Assembly (NCBI GenBank): GCA_964017185.1
Contig: OZ024876.1
Coordinates: 28,550,278-28,614,277 of the forward strand
Reading direction: 5' to 3'
Source of the DNA: Rugalucina vietnamica
Lineage: Eukaryota; Mollusca; Bivalvia; Lucinida; Lucinidae
DNA: 64,000 nucleotides
Position 1 is the first letter of the stretch; each line of letters starts with the position of its first letter. Below are positions 45,665-56,211 of this stretch, in pieces. A program made the position numbers and the translations under genes. The notes below the pieces were generated by a model, which did not search any database, was not told the origin of the DNA, and worked only from the letters and a program-made list of their open reading frames with translations.

Positions 45665-46013
45665 TTTTGGGGACTTTACAAAATTGATGTAAAATTTGTA
45701 AATGAACTTGATAACTTTCAGTGGATAACTAGACGAGTGTATATCGATGAAGAGTATTTAATCAAGCCATCTTCTCCCGGGTAATATCACATCACCCGAA
45801 GTTATATCAATAATAAAAAGAGAAAGATCACTTTTATCGACGTCGAGGGAAATTATTGTTTCTCATCATCATGACAGTAGTGAAAATATCAGACACGAAA
45901 TCTACACAAGATGGTCTGTATTTCTAAAGACCATGTGCGTAGAACTTTTGAATTCCTAGTTTGTTCAAAGTTCTAGACAATCAAGATGTTCACGTCGGTG
46001 TTACGTGAGGGGG
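45665..46013. other. Intergenic, nothing recognised
   Basis: No repeat or gene could be supported. Confidence 0.3.
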
Positions 46014-46246
46014 CATTATGAAAACTTGTCCATGCAATAGACAGAGATTTTTTTTATCAGCTGTGAAAAATGAAAAATTCATGGAAAAAAAAAAAGATAT
46101 TTAAACTATTTTTGCTCAAAACTTAGATTGTGGGGTCCCGTTCTAACGCCGAGTACCCACAATCTATGTTTTGGATCAAAAATACGAAAATAGGTTTACC
46201 CCTGTAAAGCCCAGTTTTACTATATAAAAGTGGGGATTTCATAGGG
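46014..46246. mobile_element. MITE family B with most of the hairpin deleted
   Basis: CATTATGAAAACTTGTCCATG to TAAAAGTGGGG. The stem is reduced to CCCGTTCTAACGCCGAGTAC. Confidence 0.68.
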
Positions 46247-46382
46247 AAAAAAAGATATTTAAAATAGTTTTGCTTAAAACATAGATCGTGAGTAAAGTAA
46301 AGTGAAGTGAAGTGAATTTAAGAGGGTGACAAAGTTTAGTAAAATTTACATAAATAGGTATATGTAAAAGCTAATCTTCCAT

Positions 46383-46512
46383 GAGGTTCCCGTTCTAATG
46401 AGTACCCACAATATATGTTTTGGATCAAAAATACGAAAATAGGTTTACCCCTGTAAAGCCCAGTTTTACTATACAAAAGTGGGGTTTAGTGGGGTATACA
46501 TTTCATTGTTAT
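46383..46512. mobile_element. MITE family B, second, partial copy
   Basis: Begins at CCGTTCTAATGAGTACCCAC and continues through CTGTAAAGCCCAGTTTTACT to GGGGTATACATTTCATTG. It is nearly the same sequence as the right part of the preceding copy, so it is likely a local duplication. It abuts the family C copy. Confidence 0.62.
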
Positions 46513-46520
46513 TTTATCCA

Positions 46521-46802
46521 GGACCCAGTTGTTCAAAGCATCGTTAGCTTAACGATATCGTTAAGACATAAATTTGTTAAGCAAATATCAGCTAAAGTAA
46601 CAAATACACTGTTATTTTTTGTTGAAAAAATGTGAGAATCCTTTGCAGTGCAAAGGATTCTCACATTTTTTCAACAAAAAATAAGTGCAAAGGATTCTCA
46701 CATTTTTTCAATAAAAAATAACAGTGTATTTGTAATATTAATGTTTGAAATTTTAACGAAACGTTAACTAACGACGTCGTTAGTTTTGAACAACTGGGCC
46801 CA
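46521..46802. mobile_element. MITE family C, inverted copy with a duplicated hairpin arm
   Basis: Opposite orientation to the copies at 14411 and 33677. As in copy 1, the AAGGATTCTCACATTTTTTC arm is present twice, so the duplication predates the spread of this subtype. Confidence 0.82.
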
Positions 46803-47261
46803 GATGTACATCCCCACAGACGTGCCGCCTGAATCAGTAGCCCTCTTTTTAAGCATCGTCAGGTAAATCAATTGTCTTCTTTTTAAAAAAGAATATGACT
46901 GAGCCCATTTTTCCCTGTATTTAGTACATGTTTGCCCAGTTGCCCATCTTTTCTATTTCATGTGTTTCTATACTTCATCTTAGAAGGTCAAACTAAAAGA
47001 ATTTCGTATCTTGTACGAGTACGTATTCGTATCATCATAAAACTCAAAAGGACACGTGTTGTATGTCAAATAAATGGCCCATTTTTCGAAAACCTTGTAT
47101 ATGACTTTGCCCCATTCATGACCCCAAGTTACCCCCACCCAGTTTGTTCCCGTCTTCAGACCTAATCTTCTAGGTGAAATACTCGATGAGCTTTATAACA
47201 TGAGTCGTGTACAAAAGACAGGTTCTACAAAATCATCGAACGCTTTAATCAGACAATTACG
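46803..47261. other. Intergenic, nothing recognised
   Basis: Short open frames (46932-47165 and 47200-47403) show no domain and the second runs into a MITE. Confidence 0.3.
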
Positions 47262-47540
47262 AATACAAGCCCATACAATATATTGTAGCAATATTTTTTC
47301 AGCTTTGAAATTTAAAAATTCAGTCATTGAAAAGAAAAATGATATTTTTAGTATTTATGCTCAAAACATAGACTGTGGGTACACGTTAGAACCGCATCGG
47401 TGAGGCGGTTCTAACGAGTACCAAACAGTCTATGTTTTTCAACAAAAAATAAGGAAAAATATATCCCTGTAAACGCAAGTTTAACTATACAAAGGTGGGA
47501 TTTAAGGGGGTATACATTGCACAGCCATGTTTTGCTAAAA
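47262..47540. mobile_element. MITE family B
   Basis: The hairpin CCGCATCGGTGAGGCGG has two mismatches. Right end CAGCCATGTTTTGCTAAAAC is diverged. Confidence 0.75.
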
Positions 47541-47590
47541 CTAGCCAATCCGCTGCTTTGTGGTCCGGTGTTAGTTGAAAGCTTCCGGTT

Positions 47591-47794
47591 TTACTGTTCG
47601 GCCGCATAAACCAAGTGCGCACTCACAGTGATTGAGTTCACTGGGACTGGGGCCTCCTCTAGACTTTCTTGGTCTCCATCCAGTTTGGATCCACTTACAC
47701 TTCTGAGACGCACGCAAAAAGCTGACGCTGCCCCGAAAACAGCAGGAATTTTCTGATAGCAATCACAATTTTTATGACTTCCACCTACGCGCAT
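47591..47794 (-). CDS. Possible first exon of an unknown gene (tentative)
   Basis: On the minus strand an ATG at 47794 opens 67 codons in a stretch that is not repetitive and richer in G+C than its surroundings. Two donor-like sites fall inside it, one after CTCAGAAGT (GTAAGTGG) and one after AATCACT (GTGAGT). About 320 bp upstream on that strand there is TTTCCGGAAATGACG, which contains overlapping ETS-like and CRE-like half sites, as in housekeeping promoters. No domain is recognised, and a chance open frame is equally possible. Confidence 0.2.
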   Translation of the reverse strand: MRVGGSHKNCDCYQKIPAVFGAASAFCVRLRSVSGSKLDGDQESLEEAPVPVNSITVSAHLVYAAEQ

Positions 47795-48520
47795 GCGACA
47801 TTCTAATTAACAATTGTTTTATTAACGATATTGTTACGGTACAAAGAAATAGAAATGAAAGATTTTCGTAACATGTCGCCATTTATCAGGAGTCATTTTA
47901 CGGATCAGTTTTCACATGAAACACGGCATCAATTTGTCGCGAGCAAACAATATAAATCATCTTCCCATATAGTCATGGCCCAGTTGTCGGATGAATAATA
48001 GTTCCAATTTGAAAAGCAAGCAGAAATATTGATTTATTTTGCCTTTAATGGCCTACCTTATTACGTCGACACATAGAATTCGAATCACGTGTCAATTCAA
48101 ACGCGTTTTCCGGAAATGACGTTTCCTTCCGTTTTTCTGCGAGTCTATTGTCATTCGCAGAGGATCATTCATTAATTTTTCCAAGAATGGTATTTGTCGA
48201 TTACGAGCATGTCCGAGCAAATACGTTATGAATTTTTGTTTTGAATGTTAACTTGTATTTTCATGTTAAAGGATTCATACCTTACCACGAAAAGTCAATA
48301 ATATACTAAGTTTAAAATGTACATGAAAGTCCGATTGAAAACAAAGTCCCAGGAAGTCTCAAAGCACCAGCACACCTGTTTATAAGTTTGGAAAGAAAAA
48401 TCAAAGATGAAGTTCTGGGTTAAACAGCATAGGTTTAGGGTAGCAGAATTTGAATGACGGTGTTTGGTTCCTTACAACCACGTCCAAACAGATGGGCTGA
48501 CGATAGGCGGCAAATGTATT
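47795..48520. other. Unique sequence with a promoter-like motif cluster
   Basis: CGTTTTCCGGAAATGACGTT at about 48104-48123 combines ETS and CRE half sites. No repeat is recognised. It might be a promoter for a minus-strand gene beginning near 47794, but no gene is established. Confidence 0.25.
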
Positions 48521-48819
48521 TGCTACGAAAACTTGCCCATGCAATATACAGAGATTTTTCAGCCATGTAAAAAATTGAAAATTATTGAAAAAAAAAAAAA
48601 AAAAAAAAAAAAAAAACATGATATTTTTAATATTATTACTCAAAATATTGATTGTGGGTACACGTTAGGACCGCCTCGCCGAGGCGGTTCAAACGAGTAC
48701 CCACAATCTATGTTTTTGATCAAAAAATAAGAAAAATAGCATACCAGTGTATACCTCAGTTTTACTATATAAAGTGGGATTTAAGGGGGTATATATTTCA
48801 CGGACATGTTTTCCTTATG
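48521..48819. mobile_element. MITE family B with a long A-run
   Basis: A complete copy with ends GCTACGAAAACTTGCCCATG and GGACATGTTTTCCTTATG. An A-run of about 28 bases (48589-48616) replaces part of the left arm. Confidence 0.85.
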
Positions 48820-51100
48820 TGTATTGGGAAGAAAAATGTGCAGTACTTCAGGCAAACTATGATTCGATTCTGTTGTTCCCCGTATTTTCAGAAAAGCACA
48901 TTTAAATCTGTCAAGAAGTAATTGGGTAAGCGGAAGGATAAGAGCGAGACAAACCATGGCATTGCATGCACGTTCCCAATCAGAAGATGATAGTCAAGCA
49001 AATTCTTAATACATCAAGGGAGAAATCACTCGTGTAAGACAGTTTATTTCCATCACCGGAAGTGAAGGATTTTAATCCTTCTTGTCAACGGAAGTGTCAA
49101 GAGGTCATGGACCGTGTGAGAAACATGGAATATTAACCCCTGATCTTATTGAAGGGATCAAGTAGTTCTATCCTTTAATTCATCATCATCTTAATGTTAA
49201 TTTCCAAGAATGTTCCACGGATTGAATGAGAAATCATAATATTGCAGGCGACAGTTCACATTAGATCACGCAATAAGGGAGTAATTCATTAATTTCCCCG
49301 CTGACCCGTTAGTCCAAAATTGAAAATAAATGAAGCTTACACGGTAGAGTTTCTGTAGAGAAATTATTGAAATGAGAAGTGCCGCCAAATCAAAATAATG
49401 AAAAGTGCAACATTTATTGTTGTGATCGTGTAACTCAATGTAAACGGAGCCGTTTTAATCAAACTTTATGACGTTATTGGGCGCATGTCATCAAACAATA
49501 CGCTCGTCCAGAAATCGCAATTCGAAAATTAAACAGTCCGAGTTTACGATCTGGAATAATAATAGATCCCTCCTGGGACGAAATGAGGAAAACAACGGAC
49601 GCTTTTATGGACTGAATTAATTAAAACTATATATCTTCATGACTGCGAATGTTGATTTGATTCTTTTGTGGATGAGTGTTAACAAATGATAATAGCGACG
49701 CTCCTGCGTCGCTCTTATAGTAGAACGTGGTAAAATGTTCTGTTCTATTCTGCTCATCTGTATATTGATAGAAAAAATATTATTTCGTCAACCGGAACCG
49801 GAAATGTTATTTTTGACGTCATCGTGACGTTGCAACACGCGCTGCTGCATTATACTGCATTATACTAATTGATCAATTAACATTCCTTATAGTTTTACGT
49901 CGCCGCCACGTTTCAACACGCCCTGCATTGTACTAACTGATAAGCTATCTTTCCATCAGCTGTCGTTTATGAAGCTTATTTTAAAATTATCTGTGCAATG
50001 GGAGTAGAGCGTCGCGACAAAGGTAGTGCCTTATTTCATATTAATTCTGTAAGAGCATAAAGTTCCAGGTTGACAGTCCCATACAAATATGCCAGCTTGC
50101 TTGCTGACAAACCATGAGGTACATACACTGTTGTTAAAGAAGTTGGATACACACAACAAGCTCTTATTAGACTTTCAGGAGCTAAAAGACCCTGGTGCTC
50201 CATGCCGGGGATTTTTGTAGGGTATAATTTTCTGAAAGCCCATCCAATTTCCTTCAAAATGACACTTGTTAACATTCTGACCGTTGGAGCGTTTGGACGT
50301 AGCGGCCTTTTGAATGCGTTACGTACGTGACAATACAATTAACACACGGTATTAGCAAAACCTCTTTGGGCGGAGAAGAAAACCATCCGGTCTACGGGAA
50401 ATCGATATCAAATGACGTCAGTACTGGAAGCCGATGTTATTTTGACGGTAATTTTGTTGACGGCGGTATCCATATACCATATGTTATGACAGTTGAATGT
50501 CTATTACCCAGTTGTTAGTGTCTGATAGTGCTGCTTCGTCTTTAAAAATTGGGGATAGGGGTTTAGATGCACTGAAAACTATCTGTTTCGATTATCTTAT
50601 CTCCTTCACCATTCCTGTCCATCGATGTCATATGGTCTTAACTGAAATAACTGACTATGTCCAAATTTGCCCAACAGAAAAAATTGATAAGGCTTCTTGT
50701 AATGAAATATTGGTTTACGACTACATGTATGTGTTCGTCTACTCACGATCTGATAATGATTGACAGAATGAAAGCAGTGCCTTATCTCTGATAAAAGACG
50801 GATCCGCGTCATACATGAAGGCATTACGGCACAAATTTTGAATCACGCGATAGATTCAAATAGGCTTATCTGTAAATATGTTCATTCTTCGTAAGTGTTA
50901 CTTTATATTTCTGATTTTGTGTCAGGCAAATCTCATTCGAAGTCGATTAAGGACCAATATGAAAGTGATATGGAGCATGATTTTTGTAGTTTCTTCAAGA
51001 GAAACTTTAACATCGTTTGTAAATGTTCATTTGATATGCTGCGACCCATCTTTTGCATACGTGTATGCGCAAAGTAAAAAAAAAAAAAGATCAAACTATA
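48820..51100. other. Intergenic region upstream of the Ly6/fibrinogen gene
   Basis: Mostly unique sequence. Bases 49200-49660 include TAATTCATTAATTTCCCCGC and other homeodomain-like ATTA sites. Bases 49690-50020 are bounded by GCGACGCTC-type motifs in inverted orientation and could be a small transposon. Open frames at 50036-50338 (-) and 50497-50763 (+) have no recognised domain. The frame from 50959 starts MKVIWSMIFVVSS, signal-peptide-like, but its phase does not join cleanly to the downstream exon. Confidence 0.3.
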
Positions 51101-51309
51101 TGAGCCTGTGTATGAGAAAACCAACACTTTTGGATCCGACTAGGTCTGACAAAAATCGGTCTGTATTGTCACAGAATAAAGCGAGAAGCTTGAAACTTAG
51201 AGAAATTGTACTATCCGAGTGGCGAAAACAAAGGCGCTGATCAGTTACAGCTGATCTGCGTCTTTGTTTTCGCATATGCAAATTGTTGGTTTTCTCATGC
51301 GAAGGCTCA
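51101..51309. mobile_element. MITE family A immediately upstream of the Ly6/fibrinogen exon
   Basis: GTGCAT-ended subtype with TGAGCCTGTGTATGAGAAAA and TTTTCTCATGCGAAGGCTCA. It ends 67 bp before the splice acceptor at 51376. Confidence 0.8.
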
Positions 51310-51351
51310 TATTTAAGTTCGCAACTTGTGGTTGAAATGTAGTAGCAATGC

Positions 51352-52344
51352 TTGAATGCCGGATTTCATTTTTTAGTGCCTTTGTTGGTTCTGACCAACA
51401 CGGTGGTTCACCACGCCGAAGCCGGCCAGGAGTGTCTGTATTGTAGTGGTATAGAATTACCGGAAGTGTGTCCCAACTCTGTCATGTGTAACAATGACGA
51501 GACATGCTATATGCATCAGTACTCGACCGAGACGGGCGGGCTGTTGTTTGACCTTGGCTGTGCGACTCCTCAGGCATGCCCCCACACTCTCGAGTCAATA
51601 TTTGGGAAGAGAGCCGGCCTTCATCTGAAATGCGAAGTATGTTGTAATGACACGGCACTTTGTAACAAAAATCTGACGTGCAACGGGAACGTTAATCACG
51701 GTGTCACGCTACCGAAAGATTGCTCCGAATTGGTCGTACCCTATCGCCAGAATGGTTCGTATACTATCTACCCATACGGAGTACGGCACAGGCCCGTGTC
51801 CGTCTACTGTGTGTTCGACAGAGAAGGAACTTGGACGGTGATACAAAGGCGATTCGACGGCCGAGTTCCCTTTAATCGTAATTGGGACGCTTACAAGAAA
51901 GGCTTCGGGTATTCCAACAGCGAGTTCTGGCTGGGCAATGACATTATTCACCAGTTGACGCAACAATCCAATTATAAACTAAAAATAGTGCTTACGGATT
52001 TTGCAAATGTGACGAAATTCGCAACATACAAAACTTTTAACATTACCGACGAACACGACGGTTATCGATTGTTTACAGCAGGATATTCCGGAAGCGCCGG
52101 GAATTGTTTAGGTGGATTTGGGATGAAATTTTCCACCTATGACAGAGATAATGATGTTTGGCCCGGCCACTGCGCCGTCACATTCAAGGGGGCATGGTGG
52201 TATGCAGGTTGTCATATTTCTAACCTCAATGGACAATATCTTCACGGAAGCCATGCGTCGTATGCTGATGGTATTGAATGGACCTGCTGGCATGGATACC
52301 AATACTCGTTGAAAGAAACAACCATGATGATAAAAATGGGCTAG
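51352..52344 (+). CDS. Secreted Ly6/uPAR-type domain + fibrinogen C-terminal domain protein (last exon)
   Basis: Open for 330 codons to TAG. The frame has no ATG near its start (it begins TTG, with an in-frame TAG at 51343), while TTTCATTTTTTAG at 51364-51376 is a strong acceptor, so the exon probably starts at 51377 and the ATG is in an upstream exon. Numbered from 51352, residues 8-25 are hydrophobic (rest of a signal peptide). Residues 28-110 hold 12 cysteines, with CLYC at 28-31 and CCNDTALCN at 97-105, the end signature of Ly6/uPAR three-finger domains. Residues 120-328 are a fibrinogen C-terminal domain: VYCVF (151-155), WTVIQRRFDG (161-170), NEFWLGN-like SEFWLGN, calcium loop YDRDND (263-268), AWWYAGCHISNLNG (281-294) and YSLKETTMMIK. 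Cys274/Cys287 are the usual pair; Cys252 and Cys312 look like an extra pair. Five N-glycosylation sequons are seen. Such domains bind acetylated sugars in lectins of innate immunity; that role here is inferred. Confidence 0.88.
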   Translation: MNAGFHFLVPLLVLTNTVVHHAEAGQECLYCSGIELPEVCPNSVMCNNDETCYMHQYSTETGGLLFDLGCATPQACPHTLESIFGKRAGLHLKCEVCCNDTALCNKNLTCNGNVNHGVTLPKDCSELVVPYRQNGSYTIYPYGVRHRPVSVYCVFDREGTWTVIQRRFDGRVPFNRNWDAYKKGFGYSNSEFWLGNDIIHQLTQQSNYKLKIVLTDFANVTKFATYKTFNITDEHDGYRLFTAGYSGSAGNCLGGFGMKFSTYDRDNDVWPGHCAVTFKGAWWYAGCHISNLNGQYLHGSHASYADGIEWTCWHGYQYSLKETTMMIKMG

Positions 52345-52389
52345 GAAGAAGTCGAAAAGTATCGACACCGTATACAGTTTCAATATCAG

Positions 52390-52395
52390 ATTAAA
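52390..52395 (+). promoter_or_regulatory. Candidate poly(A) signal ATTAAA
   Basis: The common variant hexamer lies 46 bp after the TAG of the Ly6/fibrinogen exon. Confidence 0.4.
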
Positions 52396-53263
52396 TCTCA
52401 GGATTTAAACTTGATATACATCTACACATTAGCGCAAAATTCTTTGTTATTTTAAAAGTCCCCCCGCCCCAACTCTTTTAGCTCTCCTTTGGCTGTCGGA
52501 CTCAGATGGTCAGCTTATAGGAGAATACTCCTCCGCTCATAACTCCTACGAAACCCATTAATATCTAAGCAACTAGTCTAAGAGGGAACATTACTTACAG
52601 AGCATTTAAAAAAATACAAATACTGACCTTGCAGCTCACCGTGACAACATAGACCAATCGCTATATCCGGTGTACGTAGATAGATGAGGAAACAATTGTC
52701 CAATAGGAGGTGGCGGATAAAACTTTCTACATATAAGGGTTATTTGACACAGCCATACTGTGATATCAAGAGCTTATTAGACCGGTTTTCTCGCGTCGCT
52801 GCTCATGTCATATATCGGCAGCGCCCGTGTTTGTCAAAGTCTGAGTCGCGCTTAAGGGGCATACCCGCTCTGAAGTTCGTGAAAAATGAGTATTTCCGGT
52901 TATGAAGTATTTCATAAAAAACTGCCATAAATCATTCTTATGCCAGTCTTTGTGCAATATCTCATAATTTTCATTTCCTCACTTAACACTATGTCAATAG
53001 AGCACCACAATTCTACTCGAAAATATTCTGATATATCTTCAGTGAAGCGATTTACTCGTAATAAGTCATTCAAAAGAAATTAAAAATGCAAAGCTATTAC
53101 ATTTGGCACTTTACAGTATATGAAGCCACTTGAGAAAGCAGTGATTTCAAGATTTTCGCATCAGTGTTGAATAGATATACTGCATGACAGGTTGCCGTCT
53201 GATAAAACCAACTCACGCTTGCTCCAGTAGCTTTGCATGTTTTTGTCAGTTCAGCCACTGATA
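52396..53263. other. Intergenic, nothing recognised
   Basis: TTTTAGCTCTCCTTTGGCTG at 52477-52496 followed by GGTCAGCTTATAGGAGAATA at 52508-52527 resembles a decayed 5' end of the Helitron-like family, but no 3' end follows. No gene. Confidence 0.3.
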
Positions 53264-53491
53264 TGAGCCGCCTCATGGGAAAACCAACGATCTGCATATG
53301 CGAAAACAAAGACGCGGATCAGCTTCGCGGTGACCGCGAAGCTGATCAGCGTCTTTGTTTTCGCTACTCGGATAGTGCAATTCCTCTTCTACTTAAATCC
53401 GAAATTTCAGCTCTTTCCTGTGCTTGTACAGGCTGGTTTGTGTCAGACCTGTTCGGAAACCACATTGTTGGTGTTTCCACGAGGTGGCTCA
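53264..53491. mobile_element. MITE family A, near-consensus copy
   Basis: Perfect stem around GCGGTGACCGC and ends TGAGCCGCCTCATGGGAAAA and TCCACGAGGTGGCTCA. Confidence 0.86.
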
Positions 53492-53603
53492 TATGTATTG
53501 GTTGCCTTGGTTTCAGAAATGATTTGTCTCTCAGGATTAAAAGTGGCCACGTTTATTTCTAAAACCGTTGTGTGATGGTAGGTTCTTTGATGGCGGTCTC
53601 ATC

Positions 53604-53686
53604 TGAGCCGTGACGTGAGAAAACCGGTCTTCGTGGTTTCGACCAGGTCTGACACAGACCAGTCTATGCTGTCACAGAAGTAGACA
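53604..53686. mobile_element. MITE family A, left-end fragment
   Basis: TGAGCCGTGACGTGAGAAAA to TGTCACAGAAG, then replaced by the sequence that also flanks the retroelement. Confidence 0.6.
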
Positions 53687-53824
53687 TGGCTGAAAAAGGC
53701 CCTGCTCCCACTAGGGAATTTCGCAGACATAGTCTATCTTAAAGAAAGGTACAAGTAGGCAAAGATCAGGAAAAGGCGCAATCAGAAAAAGATTCCCACT
53801 CCAAAAACCGAGGTGGGAAAAAAC
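53687..53824. repeat. Repeat block also found at 58520 and at 56196
   Basis: The first part (about 53687-53737: GGCTGAAAAAGG, then CATAGTCTATCTTAA) recurs at 58520-58574. The second part (53746-53822, containing GGTACAAGTAGGCAAAGATC and CCGAGGTGGGAAAAAAC) recurs almost identically at 56196-56272 inside the reverse transcriptase frame. The blocks therefore bracket and interrupt the retroelement and may be its terminal sequences. Confidence 0.6.
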
Positions 53825-54157
53825 CAAACTAACAATCAGGTACTTATACCATGAAAACATTTCGTAAGCCGAATGAGCAGCTATTTTCCCAATAGGTGGT
53901 CACTTAGTTACTTTAACTTAACTAAAAATATGCAAACATACATAAGGCGCCAACAGCACAAAAATATTTTGAACACCAAGACATAAAACAAAAAGAACCA
54001 CCACAGAAGTATCGACTTGGAACGATCAGTAACACAAAGTTCCTGGCGGGTTTAAATCGATTTTACATGGCCATAACCTCACCCTTAGCTTCTGCAGTGG
54101 TTCATAACATTTAGTTAGTTCTTCGGTCCGCGTGGTGAATCTCTAACTAGTCAATGA

Positions 54158-54784
54158 ATCATCAAGAACAAACAAATAAATCATGATGAACATCCTGATG
54201 AATCAAAAACCAGGACTCACAGATTCAGTAAGCTGCCCGACGATGGAGATCCCTGGGCGCCGAATAACTTTCTAACTCCGGAGCAAAAGAAAAACATCAG
54301 TTGGACCCCGGTGGGCCAAGCAACAGACAAGAAGCTCCGGCCCCAACCAACTAAAATGAATAGCTTTAAGTCGGGGCCATCATAGAGTCTGACGCCCGAC
54401 CCACCGGCGTGCAATTAAAGAAAGCAGCATAGCTATCAACCGTGATTGGACTAAAAACTAAGCATGCAGACTGTCGCATAAAATTCAAGTTATAACCTAT
54501 ACGTCTGTAACGTGTTATGATTTTTCTAAACTGAAAAGAAAAATCATTACTTCCTATAAGTTTCTTAAATTTGTAAACCAAGTCACCAAAAAATTCTGGT
54601 TCCAAAAGGCCCTCACTTAAAAGCGTCTTTAACCCAACATTATATTTGGAAATCAATTCATAGTGTCTACGATAAAATTTAGAAAAGGTTTTTCGAAGTT
54701 TATGATACCGATAGCCCTGTTGGAGAAGTTTGGCCGTTAAACATTTATTTCGAGCGTTGAAGTCTGTAACATCATTGCAGACTC
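54158..54784 (-). pseudogene. Penelope-like retroelement 3' part, tandem duplicate
   Basis: This 627-bp block is a near-identical direct copy of 54789-55415 (offset 631 bp). It encodes, on the minus strand, the same C-terminal 140 or so residues (NARNKCLTAKL, YRYHKLRKTFSKFYRRHYEL) and the untranslated end. Only scattered point differences exist, so the duplication is recent. Confidence 0.85.
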
Positions 54785-54996
54785 CGAAATCATCAAGAAC
54801 AAACAAATAAATCATGATGAACATCCTGATGAATCAAAAACCAGGACTCACATATTCAGTAAGCTGCCCGACGATGGAGATCCCTGGGCGCCGAATAACT
54901 TTCTAACTCCGGAACAAAAGAAAAACATCAGTTGGACCCCGGTGGGCCAAGCAACAGACAAGAAGCTCCGGCCCCAACCAACTAAAATGAATAGCT

Positions 54997-56211
54997 TTAA
55001 GTCGGGGCCATCATAGAGTCTGACGCCCGACCCACCGGCGTGCAATTAAAGAAGGCAGCATAGCTATCAATCGTGATTGGGTTAAAAACTAAGCATGCAG
55101 ACTGTCGCATAACATTCAAGTTATAACCTATACGTCTGTAACGTGTTATGATTTTTCTAAACTGAAAAGAAAAATCATAACTTCCTATAAGTTTCTTAAA
55201 TTTGTAAACCAAGTCACCATAAAATTCTGGTTCCGAAAGGCCCTCACTTAAAAGCGTCTTTAACCCAACATTATATTTGGAAATCAATTCATAGTGTCTA
55301 CGATAAAATTTAGAAAAGGTTTTTCGAAGTTTATGATACCGGTAGCCCTGCTGGAAAAGTTTGGCCGTTAAACATTTATTTCGAGCGTTGAAGTCTGTAA
55401 CATCATTGCAGACTCTAGCAAACCTAATAAGTTGCGAAATGTATACACCATAAGAAGCACGACGAGGAACGTCACCATCTAAAAACGGAAAATTTACTAT
55501 ATCAAAATCAAAGTCATCGCGCTTATCATAAATTTTAGAAGAAACAAATCCATTTGCAACAGAAAGATGTAGATCTAAAAAGGGGGCTTCGGTATCCGAG
55601 ATATTGGCTTTGTTCAACTGTAGTTCAGATGGATAAATTTGATTGACCATACCTTCAAAATAAGGGTTGTCAATGTTCAAAAGGTCATCGAGGTACCTAG
55701 AAGTGGAATTAAAAGCCTCGATAACATCAGCTTGATTATCATGGTTAAGAGAATCCATGAAATCTCTTTCATAGCAGTATAAAAATAATTCATCTACGAG
55801 AGGTGCGCAATTTGTACCCATCGGAATTCCAACAATTTGTGTGTATAACTTGGTCCCAAATCTGATATAAATATTATCCAGGAGATAGGATAAGGCGTCG
55901 CAGACATTCTGACATGACCAAAGTGTATACCGACTTTGGTCAGAGGAAGTGAAAAAAGCCTTTCTGTCATTACATGCCAAATAACGTGAACCATAGTTTT
56001 TTAATGCCCTTTTGAAGGTCCACTCTATCAAATCCAGAAGTTTTTCTTTAATTAGATTATGTGGTAAAGTTGTATACAGAGTAGAAAAATCATATGTGGA
56101 CAAGCTCGTCGCACGGAACCCTCTACACTTCAATTTATTGAGCACCTCACCAGAATTTTTTATTGACCAAAACCAATTTTTATTTGAAAAAAAAAAGGTA
56201 CAAGTAGGCAA
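54997..56211 (-). CDS. Penelope-like reverse transcriptase, core still open
   Basis: A 404-codon frame. Numbered from 56211, catalytic motif A is YDFSTLYTTLPHN (D41), motif B GIPMGTNCAP (128-137), motif C YLDDLL (D175, D176); all three catalytic aspartates are present. Downstream come FLDLHL, YDKRDDFDF and YGVYISQLIR, features typical of the Penelope-like group. No GIY-YIG endonuclease is visible after the RT. The first ten residues come from an inserted segment, not from the original protein. The upstream part is at 56276-56715 and 58113-58260, separated by insertions and frameshifts, so the element cannot make the whole protein. Confidence 0.78.
   Translation of the reverse strand: MPTCTFFFSNKNWFWSIKNSGEVLNKLKCRGFRATSLSTYDFSTLYTTLPHNLIKEKLLDLIEWTFKRALKNYGSRYLACNDRKAFFTSSDQSRYTLWSCQNVCDALSYLLDNIYIRFGTKLYTQIVGIPMGTNCAPLVDELFLYCYERDFMDSLNHDNQADVIEAFNSTSRYLDDLLNIDNPYFEGMVNQIYPSELQLNKANISDTEAPFLDLHLSVANGFVSSKIYDKRDDFDFDIVNFPFLDGDVPRRASYGVYISQLIRFARVCNDVTDFNARNKCLTAKLFQQGYRYHKLRKTFSKFYRRHYELISKYNVGLKTLLSEGLSEPEFYGDLVYKFKKLIGSYDFSFQFRKIITRYRRIGYNLNVMRQSACLVFNPITIDSYAAFFNCTPVGRASDSMMAPT

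Noticed and set aside
50036..50763. Frames of 100 and 88 codons as possible genes upstream of the Ly6/fibrinogen exon
   Set aside because: No domain, no supporting splice pattern and no link in phase to the downstream exon could be shown.
50958..51020. Signal-peptide exon for the Ly6/fibrinogen protein (MKVIWSMIFVVSS)
   Set aside because: The donor-like sites after it leave phase 0, whereas the acceptor at 51377 needs one carried-over base.
54217..54414. 65-codon minus-strand frame repeated at 54848-55045
   Set aside because: It is the duplicated trailer of the retroelement in a different frame from the reverse transcriptase.
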